A program made the translations under genes and the position numbers. From Pseudoscleropodium purum (lineage: Eukaryota; Streptophyta; Bryopsida; Hypnales; Brachytheciaceae), in assembly GCA_963969395.1 (NCBI GenBank), contig OZ017804.1, positions 15,810,001 through 15,874,000 of the forward strand: a stretch of DNA of 64,000 nt, given 5' to 3'. Numbering within the stretch: the stretch's first letter is position 1; each line of letters opens with the position of its first letter. Positions 48,086-60,138 of the stretch are shown here, piece by piece. The notes beneath the pieces are model-generated. The model searched no databases. It had not been told where the DNA came from and was given only the letters and a program-made list of their open reading frames with translations.

Positions 48086-48930
48086 ATCATAATTTTTTTT
48101 CATTCACAACTGAATCATTACTGGCAAATGCAATGGTAATTGATCCGCCAACCAAATGCACCAACCAAATGGATATGATATCTACAAGTTCATAAATCAC
48201 AAACTTTTGTTTGACATGAGTTATTTCAACTAAATTATTATCCTCACTTTATAACATAAGATATTATGTTGGTAGATTATTACACATTGTATCAATAAAT
48301 TGCAAAATATGATCTGACTACTGTTTATTTTTCTTTCAAATCATCACACCCTTCAATCATGCCAACATTCAAAACTCAACATGCCCATCAAACTCCAAAA
48401 ACAACTACGGCATGTATCTCGAAATGCACCAAAATTTGCAGAAATCTTACACATTTTCTACGATTCTGCAAACCACATTAGATATATCAATTGATTTATT
48501 TTAATCCAGCTGTACGCCTGTGGTTTGGGTATTATTATTTATTCTTCAAGATAAGAAAAAGCTGAAATAATAAACTAAGTATCCCACGCTCAACACATGG
48601 TGATGCAAAGGGGGGGGGCTACTCTAAAATGTAAAGCTGGCAGACAGACAAGTTATATGATGGAGGAAATATGATAAATTACCATAAAACTTGCAGCCAC
48701 AGGCAAGCAGGCTTCTCTTGTGTGTGCGCAAGCGAGCGAGAGTTTGGGGTGTCAGGCCAGCTCTCGTCTTTACTCTTTACTTCTCCTTTGTTGCCTGCAA
48801 AGCCTGCCTCGCCCTCCTGATGACGCTTGTGTGTATTCCTACACATACTTGACCAAATCCCTTTAATTCTCTCCATCAAGTGCACCGCATCGCTCACGGC
48901 TACGTCACATAGCTAAATAAGGGATCAAAC
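48086..48930. other. Intergenic DNA, no gene seen
   Basis: AT-rich to about 48590, then GC-richer to the C-rich array. A GCGAGCGAG-type patch occurs near 48730. No exon recognised. Confidence 0.4.
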
Positions 48931-48966
48931 CCCTGCACCCCCGCACCCCCGCACCCCGCGGGGGCT
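48931..48966 (-). repeat. C-rich GCACCCC array, potential G-quadruplex on the minus strand
   Basis: Four CCCC/CCCCC runs separated by GCA/TGCA, then a short GCGGGGG. On the minus strand this gives four runs of four or more G with 3-base loops, meeting the usual quadruplex pattern. Isolated in otherwise unremarkable DNA. Confidence 0.7.
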
Positions 48967-49785
48967 TGATGGTAGGAATGTGCACTCCATGTGCACCAAT
49001 GCAGCAGATCCATTGTCTCTGCCAAAGCCTCGGTGATGTGGACCGGTCAAATTTTGTGCCTTTTGTCCTGAATAATTGACATTCCCTTCATTTTGTGGGA
49101 TTAAGTTTAAGGTATGCTTGTATTAGGCGTGTGCGTTTTTATTCTTATTTTTTATGAGGTGCTAAATTGGCAATATTAAATGTTATAGTGGTGCTCCAAA
49201 TTTCAACATTTATTCACATGTTGATTAGAAAAAATTACATATCACATATCCGTAATTCTATGTACATCCACAATCTGGAAAATTCATCCAAGATTTTCTC
49301 TTCATTTGAAGTCTTCTTGGCGATTTTGCATCCTTTCAATACTAATTGTGTTCCCAAGGGCTTGGTACAAGGTCCATTACTTTGGTGTAGATTGCAAACA
49401 ATTCACCAAAAAAACGCACACTGGTTTACAGTTGTTGTTACAAGAGTGTCATTGCTTAGGGTCTTAAGAATGAATGCAAACTTACTTCTGGGGTCAGACT
49501 GACATTGCAAACATCACTCCTAACACCAAGTGCAAATATACCTTTAGTAGTTGCTATGAACTCCATTTGTTTGTGCCTTGTTTGCGTGCTTGTACCGCCC
49601 AGTTTGCTTAATTAGATACTCATTTGACTGATGCCAAAACTTAAACCTGTTTGTTGATTAAATTGATGTGAAGCAGGCAAGTAAGCATCATCTCTTATTA
49701 GACTAGTGATATGACGCAGAAACTGCTGCCATTATGACGGACAAGCCTGCTTGGCTTTCTACCGTCAACCAACAGTTGCTCATGT
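48967..49785. other. Intergenic DNA, no gene seen
   Basis: A 111-codon frame at 49167-49502 has no recognised motif. Nothing else is supported. Confidence 0.4.
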
Positions 49786-49787
49786 CC

Positions 49788-49915
49788 AAGTTCAAATAAC
49801 AGACAATGGACGACAGATGGACGTCATGTCGTAGGCTGCAACACGCTCACACTAGTCCAAGTTCAAATAACAGAACGATGGACGACGGATGGAGGTCGTC
49901 ATAGGCTGCAACCCG
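49788..49915. repeat. Direct duplication of about 70 bp
   Basis: GTCCAAGTTCAAATAACAGA followed by ATGGACGAC(A/G)GATGGA and TAGGCTGCAAC occurs twice, starting near 49785 and 49856. Two units only, nearly identical at the start. Confidence 0.75.
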
Positions 49916-50089
49916 CTATGTAACTTAACTAAGCTTATCAGTTGCGTGGCTAGTTGTCACCTTAGACCTGCAAAAACAGCCTCGGTCTTCCATAATGGCA
50001 CTCGCAAGGAAGATGAAATAGATAGAAAAGAAAGCAATAAGGTAGAAGTAAGGTAAACTTTGCCTATGACAGCCCAAATGGGAGTGAGC

Positions 50090-50193
50090 TCATCATAGGC
50101 AAAAATTGTACTTATGGTGTACATTCCAGTTCTTCAAATGTGCATTGTTAGAAATATTTTGCCTGTGATGGGTTGGCTGGCATTTAGACTATC
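50090..50193. mobile_element. Hairpin MITE, copy 3
   Basis: CTCATCATAGGCAAAAATT at about 50097 pairs imperfectly with AAATATTTTGCCTGTGATGGG near 50171. The loop retains GGTGTACATTCCAGTTCTT, as in the other two copies. More diverged than copies 1 and 2. Confidence 0.5.
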
Positions 50194-50199
50194 ATAGGA

Positions 50200-51980
50200 T
50201 GGTTTACCTATTTCGGATAACTTAAGCATTTTAGCCTGTATGATGTGGGAAAGTCATGGAGAACTGAGTTTAATGTGTGCAAAAATAAGGACGAGGAAGA
50301 ATGAAAAAAAAATATTCCTAAAATGAATATTTTATTGAATATAAATGTGGATTTTTCATCCGATACACTTTAGTTTCCTAAATTCACCTATTATGGTTAG
50401 CTTTGACACTTTTTCCTAAGTCAAGAAGGAAGAGAGATGAATGGATGAGAAGATACAAACAATGAATCTTTCTCAATAAATAGTGCATTCAATTATTGTC
50501 TACAATAGGGTACTCTACGTAATCATCATGGGGGGCCTAGCCAAAATAGGTTCTTCTACATACTAGAAAAAAAAAAAGTTTGTGGTTTTGGAGGCATTGA
50601 GCGAGTGAGAATGCCACGGAATCTTGGTGCCTAAAGTGACCACCCTTTTTATTAGGTAGTGAAGACACTTCATGATTTAGGAATTTGAGTGTAAAAAAAG
50701 AAACAAAATAGCAGGTCCACTAGAGAATCCAACCCAATTCAATGGTTCTTCTAGTGTTACAATGGATGGAATGATGAAATCTTTCTACAATACTATCGTA
50801 GAAGAAAACACTATAATAAGGTTTTAAGAATGTAATATGTTCTTGTGGAGATTTGTTTAGGTCGTGATATCAAACACATCATCTTTACAAATGGAAGGTT
50901 TATAAAGTCATGTCAAATCGGTAGTATATGGGAGGTGCCCTTTCATTAGAGGTGTCCTTTAACTCCAAATAGTTGGCATGCACTTGGTAGATTATGAATG
51001 TCTTCAAGAGCTATGATTATAGGAGCTCTTCAAAATGGATGAAGTACATCTAAGTATTTTGAAATAGCAACTTTAATTTTGTCTATTCTTGAGCTTTGTA
51101 ATGACTTGGTTGATCATTCCATGATTCTTACTTTTGTACAAGGTTGTGAATCAATTCATTTAGAGAACATTCTTTTGTAAAAAAATAATTTTTATGTTTA
51201 GATTGGCAATATTCAAATCATAATTTATTTTGCCTAAAATGCTTTGGATCAACATTTGTTTTTTTTGAGAAAGCTCTCTTAGAGTATAAGTTGATCCAAG
51301 TAGGCATACTTGACCTTGTATCATTGGTAAAAAAAACAATAAAGGATCAATTTGCAATTGTCTACCAAATACATGACCTTCGTTGGATCTATAGGTGTTG
51401 GACAACCATGACATTTTGTTGGTTGCAATTGAAATTAGGTAGTTTGCTCTAAAAGGATCGATGCTCTAAAAGTGATTATGACATAGAGGTACATTTTGCT
51501 TTCTTCAATGTATCAATAGTGTATACTTTATTGAGAACTACTTCAAAGAATTTAGCTTCCCCCCAAAAGGCAAATCAACTCTTCAATGGTCACTTTAAGA
51601 GAAGGCTATCATAGGATTGAAAATTGAATGAAAAAAAAGGAACAACTAACCCTACTTCTTCAATTAATGTCCGATCTCTTTCTTTCAACATTTGTTTTTT
51701 CAAATTGTTACTTTATCACAAGTTTGATCAATGTATATAGGAGCCAACCTATTCGTGATGAAGCCTTGCCCCTCCATTTTTGGAGCATAGGGTAGTGTAT
51801 TATTTGTGTAGGTATGAGATGAATAAGTGATCGTAAATGGCACATTATGACTGGTATACAAGACTCTCAATTTTTGGAACTAGCCCTAGATCAGAAATAG
51901 GATGATTGGTACAAGAAGAATAAAATCTTTAGCTAAAAAATTCATAGTATGTTTTGCCAAAAAAAATAGAAAATTATGGA
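50200..51980. other. AT-rich intergenic DNA, no gene seen
   Basis: No convincing frame. GGAGCCAACCT at 51740 marks another end of the GGAGCCAACC family, but its partner end is not visible. Confidence 0.4.
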
Positions 51981-51988
51981 AACTATAA

Positions 51989-52556
51989 CCCTGGAGTACT
52001 CAGACGTCCAATTTCTAGATGACAAATAGATTGAAAATTAGTTTTCTTTTTCATTGTTGCTTGGATGAAAGTCATCTAATTTGTGGAGATACTTTATCAA
52101 ATTGTTGTCCTATCCAATGGTTGGATTTGGTATTACTAGACCATGTTTTTCTAAAATTACAAAGGTAGAAGTGTGTCAAGCCAAAAATTGCATTGATTTT
52201 AGTCCAAAACCAACAGATTTGCAAAAATGAGGTTATAGATGTAAAGAACCAAAAAGATTTAAAAAAATCACCATATCTAGATAACCTCTTTTCAAACTCA
52301 TTCCAACAAGTTGTACTAAAAGAATAATAATATTTTACTTGTAATTGAATTTAGAAGGAATTTTGAATTTTCCCTTCTTAAATTTATAAAAACATATTGG
52401 TGATAGCATTGTTGAATTGAACTGTATGAATGGAATCTAAAATTCGAAATCTACAACTTTTATATGTATAACACTTATAAAAACTCTTCCAAATAGTACC
52501 ATATAATGATTTTTTCCAAATTGCCAATTTTGGAGAAGGATCTAGATGTTTAGAGG
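51989..52556. mobile_element. TTAA-type element (group C), copy 2
   Basis: Matches 36667-37197 throughout, with ends CCCTGGAGTACTC and TCTAGATGTTTAGAGG. The flanks here are TATAA on both sides (51984-51988 and 52557-52561) rather than TTAA. A related GGAGCC-type element follows at about 52600-52960. Confidence 0.65.
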
Positions 52557-52960
52557 TATAACCACAATTTATTTCTGCACATGGGAAAATTTAACCACTA
52601 TGGGAGCCGACCTCTTCCTAATCACCCTTTCATTTGGGTAGTATAGGATGGTTTAACTTTGCTTAGTTAGAGATGAACAATGATTAATTATGGCACAATT
52701 CACGATGTAGTTGTGGCCTATTATGATTGACTCTAAGACTCTCAATATTTCAACCAATCCTTAGTCAATTTTGCAACTAGCCTTTATTCGAAAATAGGGA
52801 AGTCTATATCACTAGTATTGGAGGAACATAATCTTGAACTAAAAAATGAATGGTAATTATATTTTGAGAACTAAAATTTTGAAAAATTATGGAATCCTTT
52901 TGAACTCTATTGTTGTACATGGAAAAATTTCTACACTTAGGAAATTTGTACTCTAGATAT

Positions 52961-53579
52961 GTGTAACCCCTTAACCCCTAAATGTGTAAGGTTTGTTTTG
53001 AGCCTCTTGAAATTTTTTCTAAATTGAACAAAATGCCAACATTTTGATAAGTTGTATCAATTTTTTTGAATTGTAATCGTACAAATTTAAACTAAACATT
53101 TTAGAAATCTCATAGGAAAAGAAAACACAACAATATCACTTACGGAATGATAGATTATAATGTTTGACATGAGGGTGTTAAAACTACAAAAGTATTATGA
53201 AGTCTTTCAATCCTCTTTCCACAAGTTAAATCTAAAAAGTTGGTGACCAAAAAAAAAATACAAAGTTAAAGGGCCTAACATGTATAACCCCAATAAATTT
53301 ATGGCTTCTTAAAATCTACTCTATAATTTTAAAAAAATGAATTTACACTAGATTTTTTTTCTTCCAAATCTAGTGTATTTAAGGCTCATTTCTAAGAGCT
53401 CTCAACATTATGGGAAGTCAAGATTGCAATGGGTCCCTTTGCACAAAATCTTGAAATAGGATAGCAAAATCACTATCATTTATTTCCAAGATTAGATTTT
53501 TGATACTAAAACTAGACTTCAAGAAGAACTTTTCAAAAATACATAAACTACTAAAAATAGCAACTTGGTTAGGTTTTAT
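52961..53579. other. AT-rich intergenic DNA with one orphan TTAACCCCTAAA end
   Basis: TTAA followed by CCCCTAAATGTGTAAGG at 52971-52991 looks like a left terminus, but no matching right end was found before 53580. No gene. Confidence 0.4.
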
Positions 53580-53583
53580 TTAA

Positions 53584-53727
53584 CCCATTAAGGACTAGGA
53601 CGATGATTGCAAATGAATATCTAGCTTAAAATGACAGGTTTTCATTAATAGCCAAAGTGACTACCAATGAAAACTTGTCATTTTCAGCCATAATCATCTA
53701 CCAATCATCGACCTGGTCCTTAATAGG
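53584..53727. mobile_element. 144-bp MITE between TTAA sites
   Basis: TTAA at 53580-53583 and 53728-53731. The ends CCCATTAAGGACTAGGACGA and, in complement, CCTATTAAGGACCAGGTCGA match at most positions and continue as GATGATTG. Inside, TGACAGGTTTTCATT and AATGAAAACTTGTCA also pair, so almost the whole element folds on itself. It is the shortest and clearest member of the TTAA group. Confidence 0.85.
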
Positions 53728-53731
53728 TTAA

Positions 53732-54175
53732 CTTCAAAGTTTTGCAAACACCATATTTGGGTGCCTCATGCAATCGGGGGTGGTCTCCTTCCACCACACA
53801 AACCAAACCCAAAGCCCCAACAAGCGTGGTGCACATGAGCACCTGTGATGGAATGATTTGTCTCTACTTGCAATCGGGGCTTTAGCTTTAGCTTCGTTGA
53901 TTTGCCTCCAACAGTCGGCACTAACTTAGCGAACACCGCTAAGTGAGGTAAATGAACGACACTTGCATTTCCGTTTTCATCAATCATTCAATTCCTAGTG
54001 AGGCTTTGATGATCGAGAGTTGCTTCAATGGGCTAGTACTCATTGAAGGAATGAAGGAATGAAGGAATGAATGATGTGCAGATTGAATGTGCCGGTGGTT
54101 TCAGTTGGGTTTGCAATAATTAATTAGTTGATTGGATGGATTTGACCTTGTGTACTAGTATAATAATCAAGATGG
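53732..54175. other. Intergenic DNA, no gene seen
   Basis: Slightly GC-richer. A GAATGAAG triplication lies at 54047-54071. No exon recognised. Confidence 0.4.
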
Positions 54176-54575
54176 TGTTCAATAAACTTTGCTAATTCAA
54201 CTAAACCCAACTTTGTTCTAATAAGATTCATGACACTCAACAACCTTTGCTGATTCAACCAAAATCCTTTGTCCTGATTAGATTCACGGCATTCAACAAC
54301 CTTTGCTCATTCAACCTAAACCTTTTGTCAACCCTAATAAGATGGCATTCAACAATCTTCACTAATTCAACATAAAATCTTCATCCTCATAAGATGACAT
54401 TCAACAACCTTTGCTAATTCAACCTAAAACCTTTGTCCTAATGAGAGAGCATTCAACAACCTTCATCGATTCAACCTAACTCCTTTGTCTTAATAAGATG
54501 ACATTCAACAATGTTTGCTAGTTCAACCTAAAGCCTTTGTTGTAATAGGATGACATTCAACAACCTATGGTGATT
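54176..54575. repeat. Minisatellite, about seven or eight units of 52-60 bp
   Basis: Each unit reads TTCAACAACCTTTGCT, then ATTCAACC, then CCTTTGTCCTAATAAGAT, with small length changes between units. Every frame has stops, so it is not a repetitive protein. Divergence between neighbours is about 10-20% by eye. Confidence 0.9.
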
Positions 54576-56487
54576 GTTTCTGAATTGTGTGAAGTGTAAC
54601 TAACATGAGCTGCCTTTAACAGATTCTTTCTTATGAAGGTCTATAAACCAACTTGGTTTAGGGTTCTTTGAGATGAACTTGGCCACTCTTTTAGAAATTC
54701 TATATAATGTATAAATGCAAAGGTGATAGTAATTAGTCAAGTAAGTGTTTATATTCAACTTGTTTTTTGAACTTAAATAAGTATGGAAGTATACCATGCA
54801 TTCATTTTAATAATGAAAATTTGAAAAAAACTTAGAATCTTTTATTTATGTTGTAACAAATTAGAAATGATTCTTAATGATTGTAGACTTTTATTTGAAA
54901 ATGAGTGCATGGTTTATATTCAAAATTGTTTAAATCCAAACACCCCTTAGGATGCACATGCCTTACTTAGTGTGATCTAATGTGTAATGATATTTTAGCA
55001 ATGAAGGTTTGGACACTCCAAACATTATATATTCTTGAATTTAAGAATGATTTTGTTGGTGGGAGAAATTCATAAATGGTTGACTCTAATTTGCAGTCAA
55101 ATTTGAATCTTTTAATAGTTGTGAAATTTTTTATTTTTATTTACTAAAAATGGCAATAAAAAAATATTGAAATTCATTAGTCATTGAATTTAAATCATTA
55201 AATGAAACAATTTATTTGAACCCTTTTTCAAATTCTTATTCTACATTGTAAGTGAATTTCTATTTAAATCATGTTTTTTTCTAATGACAACAAAAAAATA
55301 TTTGCATACAATCTCATTGCATTGGAATCCCTCTAACTTGTAGTTTTGGTCTCACCCTAGCTTGTGGTAAAATAAACTTTCACTCCTTTTTGTTGAAGTT
55401 CCTTATGTAGGACCCTTGATTATTTACATACAAGATAATTTGATGTGATTAGATTGCTTGCAACCACTTCTTCTCTATCATTTCAAATAAAATATTACTT
55501 AAATAGAAATACAAATGCAATTTAGAATAAGAATTATTAGATGGATCATATGAAGGTCTCCATTTCATAACTAATAGTATGATAAAATTGTAGAGAAAAT
55601 GCATGACATTTTATGAGTGACCAACCCTTGCCTTCTTTGTATGGTTAGGTTATCTCCCACTTATGATGATGAGTTCAAGTTTGTTTGCAAAAACAACTTG
55701 CATTCCCTTTTTGGTACAATGTAAATCATCTATTTTAAAAAAAAAACTTCATTGGAGGTTAAACAATTGTGTGAGACCTTCCCTTTTTCCACAAAATTCC
55801 AAAGATGAATATATGCATTGTTGTCTTACATAGAAAAATTCTTTGCCATCTACTAGACTACTCTAGTCTGTAGTGTCCTTACAAGGTTAAGTGTTTTTTA
55901 AGCCAGCCATTATGCAACTCTTTAATCAAATTTGGAAATCTTGTACCCATAATAGTCAGCCTATAGAATGTTGAGCAACATTCCAATGATATGTATGATC
56001 CTGTGTATGATTCTACTCCATAAGGCAATACAAGAGCCTAAAAAATTGTGTTGTAATTATACATGAATTTGAGCTTGTACATGTGAAGGGACAACACTAT
56101 GTAAGAAGAGAAAATGGTGTACATACTATGCATATTAGTTGAAGCCGCAAATCATGCTCCAATCTCAAAATTACACTAGACTTTTGTAACACCTATGATC
56201 ATCACTAATTACAAATGGACATAGTTGCTATTGTTAAATGTAAAATATTTTTATTGGATCTTATTGGCAATTGAAAGTGGAATCTAATGTACTGAAGCAT
56301 GCGTTATTTGGACACCATTTGAATAATTTAAGATTTTTAAAGAACCAAAACCAAGAATAGGCTCTCATGGACTCTCATGTTTAGATTGTTTACATTATTT
56401 GTAATTACTATCTATGTTATTGTGATGCTCCTTGGTCTAAATATTGGTGTCCCATTTTGGACAATATTGAATATGGGTGTACACACC
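54576..56487. other. AT-rich intergenic DNA, no gene seen
   Basis: Only short open frames. The last part (56421-56486) resembles 43981-44046 inside TIR1 intron 1 over 66 bases. Confidence 0.45.
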
Positions 56488-56491
56488 TTAA

Positions 56492-57438
56492 CCCCTAAGC
56501 ACCCCTACATAGTCAAATTCAAAGTGTTGTATTTTTTACATCCAATGTCCGAATTTAACAAAACTTATTGAGAAATTTGTGCTCTCTTCTAGTTTGTATA
56601 GTAAAATTTTCAGATCAATCTATGATGTACTAATTTCTTGGGAGCCATTCAAAGTTCAAGGGTTCAATTTGAGTTCATTAAACTACATTTTGATGGTTGC
56701 AGCTTTGAGGGCTTGTATCTCCTTCACATAGCAATGTTCGTTTTTCAATCAATTTTGTTGGATTAGATTCCCCTCAAAGTCTAGTTATTGTGGTAAGATT
56801 TTCATGTCAATCCAAGTTGTTTTGAATGTTTGGCAACCAATCAAAGTTTAAAATTTAAGCATTTTTAGATTATAGTGAACTTTGGCAACCTATTTCTTCT
56901 TTGTATGGTGTCCATTTCCAATTTTTTTTAGAAAGTTGTGCATGTTAATCTATTTTGTATGTTTAAAATTTCATATCAATCTAAGGAGTTATGAGCCTTT
57001 GATAAGCATTTCAAAATAGGAAGTTTATCCATAGAATATTTTTTTGCAACTTTTATTGCTACTTTTGGACATTTCAAAGCCATTTTGCAGATACAATGAA
57101 TCATTTGAATGATATTTTCTTTCACCAATGTGTTTGTATGATGGTTTTGAAGAACACCATAGCTTAAAGCTTTTCATTTGAATAGGTTTAGAAATCAAAT
57201 TTCACCTCCTAGACCAATGTGTTGCTAGGAAATTTCAGCATCCTTTTTCAACACTAAAACATTATAATCTTGCAATCCATGTGACCAAATAACTCCAATT
57301 TTGATTCACATCATCTATAACACATTTACTAAAAGATTGTACAGTACAATTGAGATTTCTGTACCTTAGTGACATTTAACCTATAACACTTCAAAAGTGA
57401 ATATGTTTTTAAACCCCAAATGCTAGGGACCCTTGGGG
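56492..57438. mobile_element. TTAA-type element (group E)
   Basis: It starts CCCCTAAGCACCCCTAC after TTAA (56488-56491) and ends AGGGACCCTTGGGG before ATAA. The ends are an imperfect inverted repeat. The interior is AT-rich and non-coding, 947 bases. Confidence 0.5.
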
Positions 57439-57878
57439 ATAAAAAGCAAAGCTGATGGCAAAAAAAAATTCTGAGATCCAGATTCATGTATGGAGTACTG
57501 TCAATTCACCCACCCTGCAAGAAACGCTTTTCTTGGTAAATCAAAAGTGAAACCCTCCTGTTTATTAACACCTTGGTCAAGTCCCAAAATGCCTGCCAGA
57601 GAGTGCAAAGCACTTAAAAACGAGAAAATATCAACTTTAAGGCTAAGTCATTGCAGACAATTACTGCCAGCTCTTTAGCCCATAGTTCGGTAGCTCCACA
57701 TGTCTAGGAGTTTGAGAGCATCTAGGGTTCTAAGGGAGCAAGAGAAAAGGAGCACTTACTAATGGTCATTGGAAAGAATCAGCTAGAGCCTGAAATCTGT
57801 ACAACTAGCCTAAAAGATTAGCCTAAACTAGCTCACAAAAGTACGTTTTTCTTTTCTAAATATTGTACAAGTACAAGG
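57439..57878 (-). other. Likely 3' flank or UTR of the GH3 gene
   Basis: It lies directly downstream of the minus-strand stop at 57879. Composition is gene-like. No separate gene is evident; a 62-codon plus-strand frame here lacks motifs. Confidence 0.4.
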
Positions 57879-60138
57879 CTACCAAAGATTCAAACGCCAC
57901 TTCCTTTTCTTCGGAACAAATCGATTGCCACTTACCACAGCAGACTGATGAACAACACTGGCGACTATGTCTTGGTGCTCTTTGCATCCAATCTCCAGTA
58001 GCTTCGATTCCCAGAATCTCTCTTCAGTCACGTCTTTAGAGACGGGCCTCACGTATGTTTGTTTAAGGGTTGCAACACGACTGCCAGCATCCATCACCCG
58101 TTCGTAAGGGACTCGCCCTGCTAAAACCTCCTGAACCAACGTGTTCACAACTGCAATTTGCTTTGACATGGTATGTGATACTAGCACCAGGTCAACACCA
58201 GCAAGAACTGCCTGAGTGGCCGCTTCTTCAATCGAATACTCCTTAATTATAGCCCCCAACTCCATACAATCTGAAATTACAACTCCTTCAAAGAGAAGAG
58301 CGTCTCTTAAATAGTCTATTGCATCCTTGCACATAGTAGCAGGTTTCGATTCTGACTGTCCATTGAAACAGGACGCATCAATATGGGCCACCATGACGGC
58401 TGCCACATCAGCATCCACAGCCTTCTGGAACGGAGGAAACTCAATCTCTATTAGTTGTGTCAAGCTGTGGGGCAGGAGGGGCAGGTGCACATGGCTATCA
58501 AGCAACGTGCCTCCATGTCCTGGGTAATGCTTTGCACAAGCAGCCACACCTTCACGCTGTAAGCATCTTATGAAAGTGTATCTGCACGCATCCAATTCAA
58601 AAACCATCCTCAGAGCTACTCAAACTTCGTCAGGGTAACTTCTGTCGGTACAAAGCCTCCTCTCCCATTCGGTCCAGAGCCAATAAAAGCACAGCATTAG
58701 AAACTAGTAGAGGGGTTTTAGAAAACCCAGTCGTGTCACATTAGTCAAGGTTAATGTAAGAAACTATTTTAAATGGCGTCACAATTGGCAGGGTTTAAAC
58801 ACGGCCAGGTCTCTAGAACACCTTGGGGTGGGGATTCTACTAGTCACTGTTGACAGGAGTATGAATTGCGACAAAGACAAGGTTCATTAATGAATGTTTG
58901 AATGTTGGCTAAACTGCACTGAAAGACATTCCCTATCTCGAGAGTACAAAACTCTCCTACTCAAAACACAAAAAACAGCAATTGGCAATTGCACATGAAC
59001 ACGGTATGCTACTAACGGATATGTACACAAATAAACAACAATAGATTCAAAAGCATAGACATGTCAATGTCAATTAAGAGATGCGTTGGAGATACTCTCC
59101 CAGAAATTAAAATGTCAGACACTCACCCGAAGTCAGCAACGGAAGCCGGTGTTCTCGCGAATGACCTCTTGCCAATGACTGCGAAGTCGGCATTCGTATC
59201 CACATCCAAGACTGGTGCCAAATTCATGTCGATATTGACTGCTCGAAGCTCCTTTCCTATGACACTTGCTATTGCCCCAGCTGCCTCTGGATCACCAGTG
59301 TCCCCAACTACTCTGGCATGGGGAATGACAGTGAACGGAGGCCCCAATCGCTGAACGTAACCCCCTTCTTGATCGACCATTATCAAAAGTGGTCTGTCAC
59401 CAGCTTCTCTCTTGAGATCAGCACACAAACGTGCAACCTGTAGTGCAAAAAATTCAATCAATTCAAACATGCCCAATGGAGCAATCACCATCTCAAGAAA
59501 ATTGAATCGAAATCGGTTGAAAAGTAGAAAGCATGACCTGCTCAGGGTCCTTGAAGTTTCTGTTGAAAAGGATCACTCCTCCTGCACCTACACCACATAC
59601 AATCGAATTAAGCTCATCGGTAGGTAGAGGTACCTAATTGAGACACATACCAAAATGTGACGAGATAAAATCTTGCACAGTGCTTTTGAGAAGATACAAG
59701 ACTATAACATAAGAGATTGTGTCAGTTTTCAGGTCATCTGCGTACAAAACTTCTGCAAATGGTATTCAAAAAATGCATTCTTCAGAAATCTCCTCTATTT
59801 GCTAACAAGAATACAAATTTGACAATGCTAATAAAGTAATAATAGCAACTATGCGCAGAGTTGCTTTTAGTTGTGATTACCTTAGACAAGATAAAAAAAA
59901 CTGAAGCAAGGAGAAAGATAAATTACTGATAGAAAAGGATAAAGAGAAGAGAATTAAAGCCCTCACCCATCGAAATCAGTCTTCTTGCGTGATTATTCAG
60001 AGACATCCCATTGAACCCAAACACTAGCAATTCAGCCACTGCAGTCCGGATGTTAGCTTCATCAAATGAAGATGTAGTTGTCTCGATGAAGGGCAGCGGA
60101 TTTCTGAGATATGAGGCTACACCCCTCGGTTCATCCAT
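57879..60138 (-). CDS. GH3 family NagZ-type beta-N-acetylhexosaminidase
   Basis: Four exons on the minus strand: 60138-59967, 59587-59538, 59437-59127 and 58581-57879. All introns are GT-AG and phases join to 411 residues. The ATG at 60138 has an in-frame TAA 15 bases upstream and a good AAGATGG context. Landmarks are AGGVILFNRN (59-68), IMVDQEGGYVQR (93-104, substrate pocket), NIDMNLAPVLD (142-152), VIGKRSF (161-167), AKHYPGHGG (194-202), the D206-S207-H208 general acid/base dyad typical of NagZ, and the nucleophile D282 in VISDCMEL. Bacterial NagZ removes terminal beta-linked GlcNAc, notably in peptidoglycan recycling; the plant role is unknown. No signal peptide or clear transit peptide is seen, suggesting a cytosolic location unless an upstream exon exists. 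Bacterial NagZ is about 340 residues; the extra length here is mostly an N-terminal extension and a basic C-terminal tail. Confidence 0.92.

Noticed and set aside
58582..58641. An in-frame TGA (58620-58622) seemed to interrupt the GH3 gene if exon 4 is started at 58641.
   Set aside because: Using the CAG acceptor at 58582-58584 gives a direct in-phase join from ADFG to YTFIRCLQ that matches normal NagZ spacing. The TGA is then intronic and the gene is intact.
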